This document shows, piece by piece, positions 33,399-36,155 of a DNA stretch of 36,155 bases. The position numbers and the translations under genes are program-made. Source of the DNA: Clostridia bacterium (GTDB lineage: Bacteria > Bacillota > Clostridia > Oscillospirales > Acutalibacteraceae); contig JAFYVE010000015.1 of assembly GCA_017549285.1 (NCBI GenBank), positions 1 to 36,155 of the forward strand, written 5' to 3'. The notes beneath the pieces are model-generated. The model saw only the letters and a program-made list of their open reading frames with translations, searched no databases and had not been told where the DNA came from. Every line of letters begins with the position of its first letter. The first letter of the stretch is position 1.

Positions 33399-34513
33399 AC
33401 TGCACCTCCGTTATCTTCCGATGCAGTATCGGATGAATTTTCATCATTTCCGGAATTCATTTCCTGTAATTCATCAATTGCTTCTTCAGTTTTCTTTGTT
33501 CTTGCTGCACTTGATGCTGCAAAAGCGGCAAGAATTGAACTGATATCTTCATCTTTTTCAATTGAATACTGTTCTGTTGAGCCTTCCTCTGTATTTGCGT
33601 TGAGCTGTTCTGTTATTTCATTGAGAACAGCCTCTGCTTCCTGTGTCTGAGCAGGCTCTTCTTTTTTTGGCTCGGGCTGAATTTCAGGAATTTCGGGTGC
33701 CTGAGGAATTGTTTCCTCTATGGGTACATTATCCTGACCGTATGTGAAGATGAACTTTTCAACATCGTCATATTCATTGGGAGCATTATAAAAACCTGCA
33801 TCGGTGGGAACAACATCGGGATTGATAAGCCCTAAAATCTGTTCTCTGTCATAACCGTCTGCTATGATTTCGCCCTCTTTGAGAACAACTATTCTGTGGT
33901 CATACTGTCTTACAAGGTCGTGAGCATGTGTAACCATAACGATTGTTGTTCCGTTTGCCTTGTTGATGTGGTTAAGAAGGTCCATTATCTCAACACTCAT
34001 CGCAGGGTCGATGTTGCCTGTCGGTTCGTCTGCAATAATGAGGTCAGCATTGTTTACAAGTGCTCTGGCAATAGCAACACGCTGCTGTTCACCACCGGAA
34101 AGCTCCTTGGGTAATGACTGTGTCTTATTGAGAAGACCAACCATACCGAGTGCGTGAGTAACTCTTTTTCTTACTTCACGTTCTTTAATGCCTGTAACTC
34201 TCAAAGCAAAAGCGACATTGTCATATACGCGCATATCCGGTATCAGTCGGAAATCCTGAAAAACGATACCCATTGTGCGGCGAAAATAAGGAATGTCGCG
34301 TTTTTTCATTTTATTAAGATTGTAGCCGTTGATTGTAACCGTTCCGCTTGTGGGAACTTCCTCTCTCATTATAAGTTTCAGGAATGTACTTTTGCCGGCA
34401 CCGGAAGCGCCGACAACAAATACAAATTCTCCGTCATTTATAGTGAGATCAACATTTTTCAGAGCTTCATACTCATCGTTATAAGCTTTTGATACTTTGC
34501 TGAATTCTACCAT
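33395..34513 (-). CDS. ftsE: Cell division ATPase FtsE with long acidic C-terminal extension
   Basis: A 372-residue ABC ATPase. Walker A GASGAGKST is at 35-43, the signature LSGGEQQR at 138-145, and Walker B DLIIADEPTG at 157-166, all intact. The canonical FtsE part ends near residue 230. A 140-residue tail follows (acidic, rich in Glu/Pro/Ser/Asn), which FtsE does not normally have. It contains a conserved-looking helix, AAFAASSAARTKKTEEAI. The tail may bind another division protein. It heads the four-gene ftsEX block. Confidence 0.95.
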   Translation of the reverse strand: MVEFSKVSKAYNDEYEALKNVDLTINDGEFVFVVGASGAGKSTFLKLIMREEVPTSGTVTINGYNLNKMKKRDIPYFRRTMGIVFQDFRLIPDMRVYDNVAFALRVTGIKEREVRKRVTHALGMVGLLNKTQSLPKELSGGEQQRVAIARALVNNADLIIADEPTGNIDPAMSVEIMDLLNHINKANGTTIVMVTHAHDLVRQYDHRIVVLKEGEIIADGYDREQILGLINPDVVPTDAGFYNAPNEYDDVEKFIFTYGQDNVPIEETIPQAPEIPEIQPEPKKEEPAQTQEAEAVLNEITEQLNANTEEGSTEQYSIEKDEDISSILAAFAASSAARTKKTEEAIDELQEMNSGNDENSSDTASEDNGGAV

Positions 34514-34541
34514 AAAATTATCCTCGTTTACAATGAGCTTC

Positions 34542-34569
34542 TCCGGTGGGAGATTAATACTTCACCGGA
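34542..34569 (-). other. Hairpin between regulator and ftsE
   Basis: TCCGGTG (34542-34548) and CACCGGA (34563-34569) can pair across the regulator's last codons. There is no T-tract, so it is not a clear terminator and the two genes are probably co-transcribed. Confidence 0.4.
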
Positions 34570-35642
34570 TTTGCATCAAGGTATTTTTTGACCATAAGTG
34601 CGACTTTGAATACGATAGCATCGTCAAATTCACGAAGGTCAAGACCGGTAAGCTTTCTGATTTTTTCAAGTCTGTATACAAGAGTATTTCTGTGAACAAA
34701 CAGTTTTCTTGAAGTTTCTGAAACATTGAGGTTGTTTTCAAAGAACTTCTGGATTGTGAAAAGTGTTTCGTGGTCAAGACTTTCGATTGAGCCTCTCTTG
34801 AAAACTTCTTTGAGGAACATATCGCAGAGAGTTGTGGGAAGCTGATAGATAAGTCTTGCTATACCGAGATTTTCATAGCTTACGATTGTTTTTTCTGTGT
34901 CAAACACTTTGCCTACTTCAAGGGCAACCTGAGCTTCCTTGAAAGCCTTTGCAAGGTCTTTGATGCCTGTTACTGCAGTACCGATACCAACGAGAGTGTG
35001 TGTATAGAACTCTGTACCGAGAGAATCTGCGATTGAACGGGCAAGTTTTTCAAGATCTCTTGATTCAATGTTGGGTTTAACTTCTTTTACAAGAGCAATA
35101 TCTGATTCGTTGATGTTGATAACGAAATCCTTTGTTTTGTCGGGGAAAAGGTTCTGGATAGCATCAAAAATTGATACTTCAGCAGGTTCTGTGATTCTGA
35201 TAAGAAGAACTGCTCTTGTTGTGTCGTTGTTGAAATGCAGTTCACGAGCCTTTATAAGGATATCACCCGGGAGGATGTTATCAAGCATAACATTTTTGAT
35301 GAAGTTAGCTCTGTCATATTTTTCGTCATAATACTGCTTTATGCTGCTGATTGCAACTGTAAGTACACCGACATATTTTTTTGCCGAATCATCTGCACCG
35401 TCAACAAAAACGGCATATTCGGGATGAATAGGAGAACCGAAGCTTTTGAAAACCATATCGTTGACACACACAACGTCTGAAACAGCAAAAACCTGTTCAC
35501 CTACAGTTGAATCAAGAACCTCTCCGATTCTGCCGAGCTCACTGCAAGCAATAATTGTGCCTGTTTCATCAATAACACCGATAGCACTGTCAACGGTATC
35601 TTTCATCTGATGGATAACACTCTGGAATAATCTGTTCGACAT
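34554..35642 (-). CDS. CdaR/PucR-family transcriptional regulator
   Basis: A 362-residue regulator. The N-terminal part (1-130) is a sugar-diacid-recognition-like sensor (SAIGVIDETGTIIACSELGRIG). A GGDEF-like CdaR domain sits in the middle, and the C terminus has the helix-turn-helix of this family, NLNVSETSRKLFVHRNTLVYRLEKIRKLTGLDLREFDDA. Members normally respond to sugar acids or purine-like metabolites. The gene is only 40 bases upstream of ftsE on the same strand, with AGGAGG before its ATG, so it may be transcribed with the division genes. The ligand is unknown. Confidence 0.87.
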   Translation of the reverse strand: MSNRLFQSVIHQMKDTVDSAIGVIDETGTIIACSELGRIGEVLDSTVGEQVFAVSDVVCVNDMVFKSFGSPIHPEYAVFVDGADDSAKKYVGVLTVAISSIKQYYDEKYDRANFIKNVMLDNILPGDILIKARELHFNNDTTRAVLLIRITEPAEVSIFDAIQNLFPDKTKDFVININESDIALVKEVKPNIESRDLEKLARSIADSLGTEFYTHTLVGIGTAVTGIKDLAKAFKEAQVALEVGKVFDTEKTIVSYENLGIARLIYQLPTTLCDMFLKEVFKRGSIESLDHETLFTIQKFFENNLNVSETSRKLFVHRNTLVYRLEKIRKLTGLDLREFDDAIVFKVALMVKKYLDANPVKY

Positions 35643-35711
35643 ATAAATATCCTCCTGATATCTTTCTTAAACCCTTTACATTTATGCAATATCACTATTA
35701 CGTTACTATAC

Positions 35712-35739
35712 ATTTTACACATTTTTCAGAATATTGCAA
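35712..35739 (-). promoter_or_regulatory. Possible promoter of the regulator-ftsEX operon
   Basis: On the minus strand TTGCAA (35734-35739), 16 bases, TAAAAT (35712-35717). A second -10-like TATAGT lies at 35705-35710. Confidence 0.45.
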
Positions 35740-35780
35740 TACTTATTGAGAAAAAAAGTTCGTAAAACAATGAAAAAAGT

Positions 35781-35809
35781 GTTTAATATTCCAAAACAGA
35801 ATATTAAAC
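35781..35809. repeat. Perfect 11-base inverted repeat
   Basis: GTTTAATATTC (35781-35791) and GAATATTAAAC (35799-35809) flank a seven-base loop. It is AT-rich, lies about 140 bases upstream of the regulator gene, and could be an operator or a hairpin. Bases 35810-35940 hold no visible gene. Confidence 0.55.
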
Positions 35810-35952
35810 TATGGATTATTAACAATTTTGTGGTCTTGTTTTTGTCAAATTGACAGTTGTATATTTTTACTAATGGTAACAAAAAAACAACGACTCAATG
35901 CCGTTGTCGGGAAGGAAAGTGCATGGATAATGCATTATTTTATTAAATTATT

Positions 35953-36155
35953 CAAATCAGAATTTGTCGGGATGTTTGAACCGAGTGTAGGGACCGATGC
36001 CCACATCGGTCCGTATTTGTCGAAGACAAATCGGAAATCTCTGATTTCCGTTAACAAAACAAATTAATTTATTTGGTTTATTGTAATTGAACGATTTTCA
36101 ATCGTTATTGCTCCGTTACACTCCGCAATCGGACCGATGTAGGCATCGGTCCCTA
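35953..36155. repeat. Hairpin-mosaic intergenic repeat, copy C (truncated by window end)
   Basis: No credible gene. Order matches copy B: CAAATCAGAATTTGTCGG (35953), a GTAGGGACCGATG hairpin (35987-36012), ATTTGTCGAAGACAAAT (36015), GGAAATC/GATTTCC, AACGAT/ATCGTT (36089-36106), a 30-base block identical to copy B (36103-36132), and an inverted GGACCGATG hairpin running to the last base (36131-36155). The window ends inside it. Confidence 0.82.

Overview
The window looks like a chromosomal segment of a low-to-medium GC Gram-positive anaerobe of the Clostridia, most likely in the Ruminococcaceae/Oscillospiraceae. The evidence is a CIRCE-controlled groESL operon, T-box, SAM-I and FMN riboswitches, ECF-type vitamin transporter subunits (RibU, BioY), strong AGGAGG ribosome-binding sites, several TTG/GTG starts and two proteins ending in type I dockerins. 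The lineage is inferred from these features; no rRNA or tRNA gene is present. Both window ends lie outside genes, and the right end lies inside a repeat.

Layout. (1) 1-3124: groES-groEL on the plus strand, then on the minus strand a Phd/YefM-ParE/RelE toxin-antitoxin pair and a HIT hydrolase. (2) 3137-6110: alaS (minus) behind an alanine T-box leader. (3) 6114-12090 (minus): a secreted CAP-domain protein with a dockerin, a small lipoprotein, and a translationally coupled pair of a long helical lipoprotein and an MMPL/RND-type exporter. (4) 12277-17052 (plus): a compact 13-gene phage-derived cassette. It has a sigma-region-4-like regulator, small tail-tip/fibre-like proteins, XkdW/XkdX-like proteins, a GH25 endolysin carrying a dockerin, an XhlA-like membrane protein and a holin. 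Its promoter is overlapped by two LexA/DinR-like operators, and no head, terminase, tube, sheath or integrase gene is seen. (5) 17399-18800 (minus): metK under a SAM-I riboswitch. (6) 18855-20770 (minus): a zinc-ribbon membrane protein and ribU. A MITE-like element sits between the ribU RBS and the terminator of its FMN riboswitch. (7) 20784-25812 (plus): a GH2 glycosidase, bioY-birA with a candidate BirA operator, an NAD-dependent epimerase and a lipoprotein. (8) 25871-29862 (plus): a surface O-acylation-type locus (SGNH lipoprotein, DUF4358 lipoprotein, MBOAT acyltransferase, DHHW/AlgJ-like protein). (9) 30173-35740 (minus): CdaR/PucR-type regulator, ftsE, ftsX, a PcsB/EnvC-like M23 murein hydrolase, and an S41 protease homologue lacking both catalytic dyad residues.

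Intergenic gaps at 17.1-17.35, 29.87-30.18 and 35.95-36.16 kb hold copies of one family of hairpin-rich repeats. Stem sequences differ between copies but match within a copy. The strongest candidates for something undescribed are the SOS-type phage lysis/fibre cassette with its dockerin endolysin, the paired-hairpin repeat family, the MITE at the ribU riboswitch, and the FtsEX operon with a predicted pseudoprotease.
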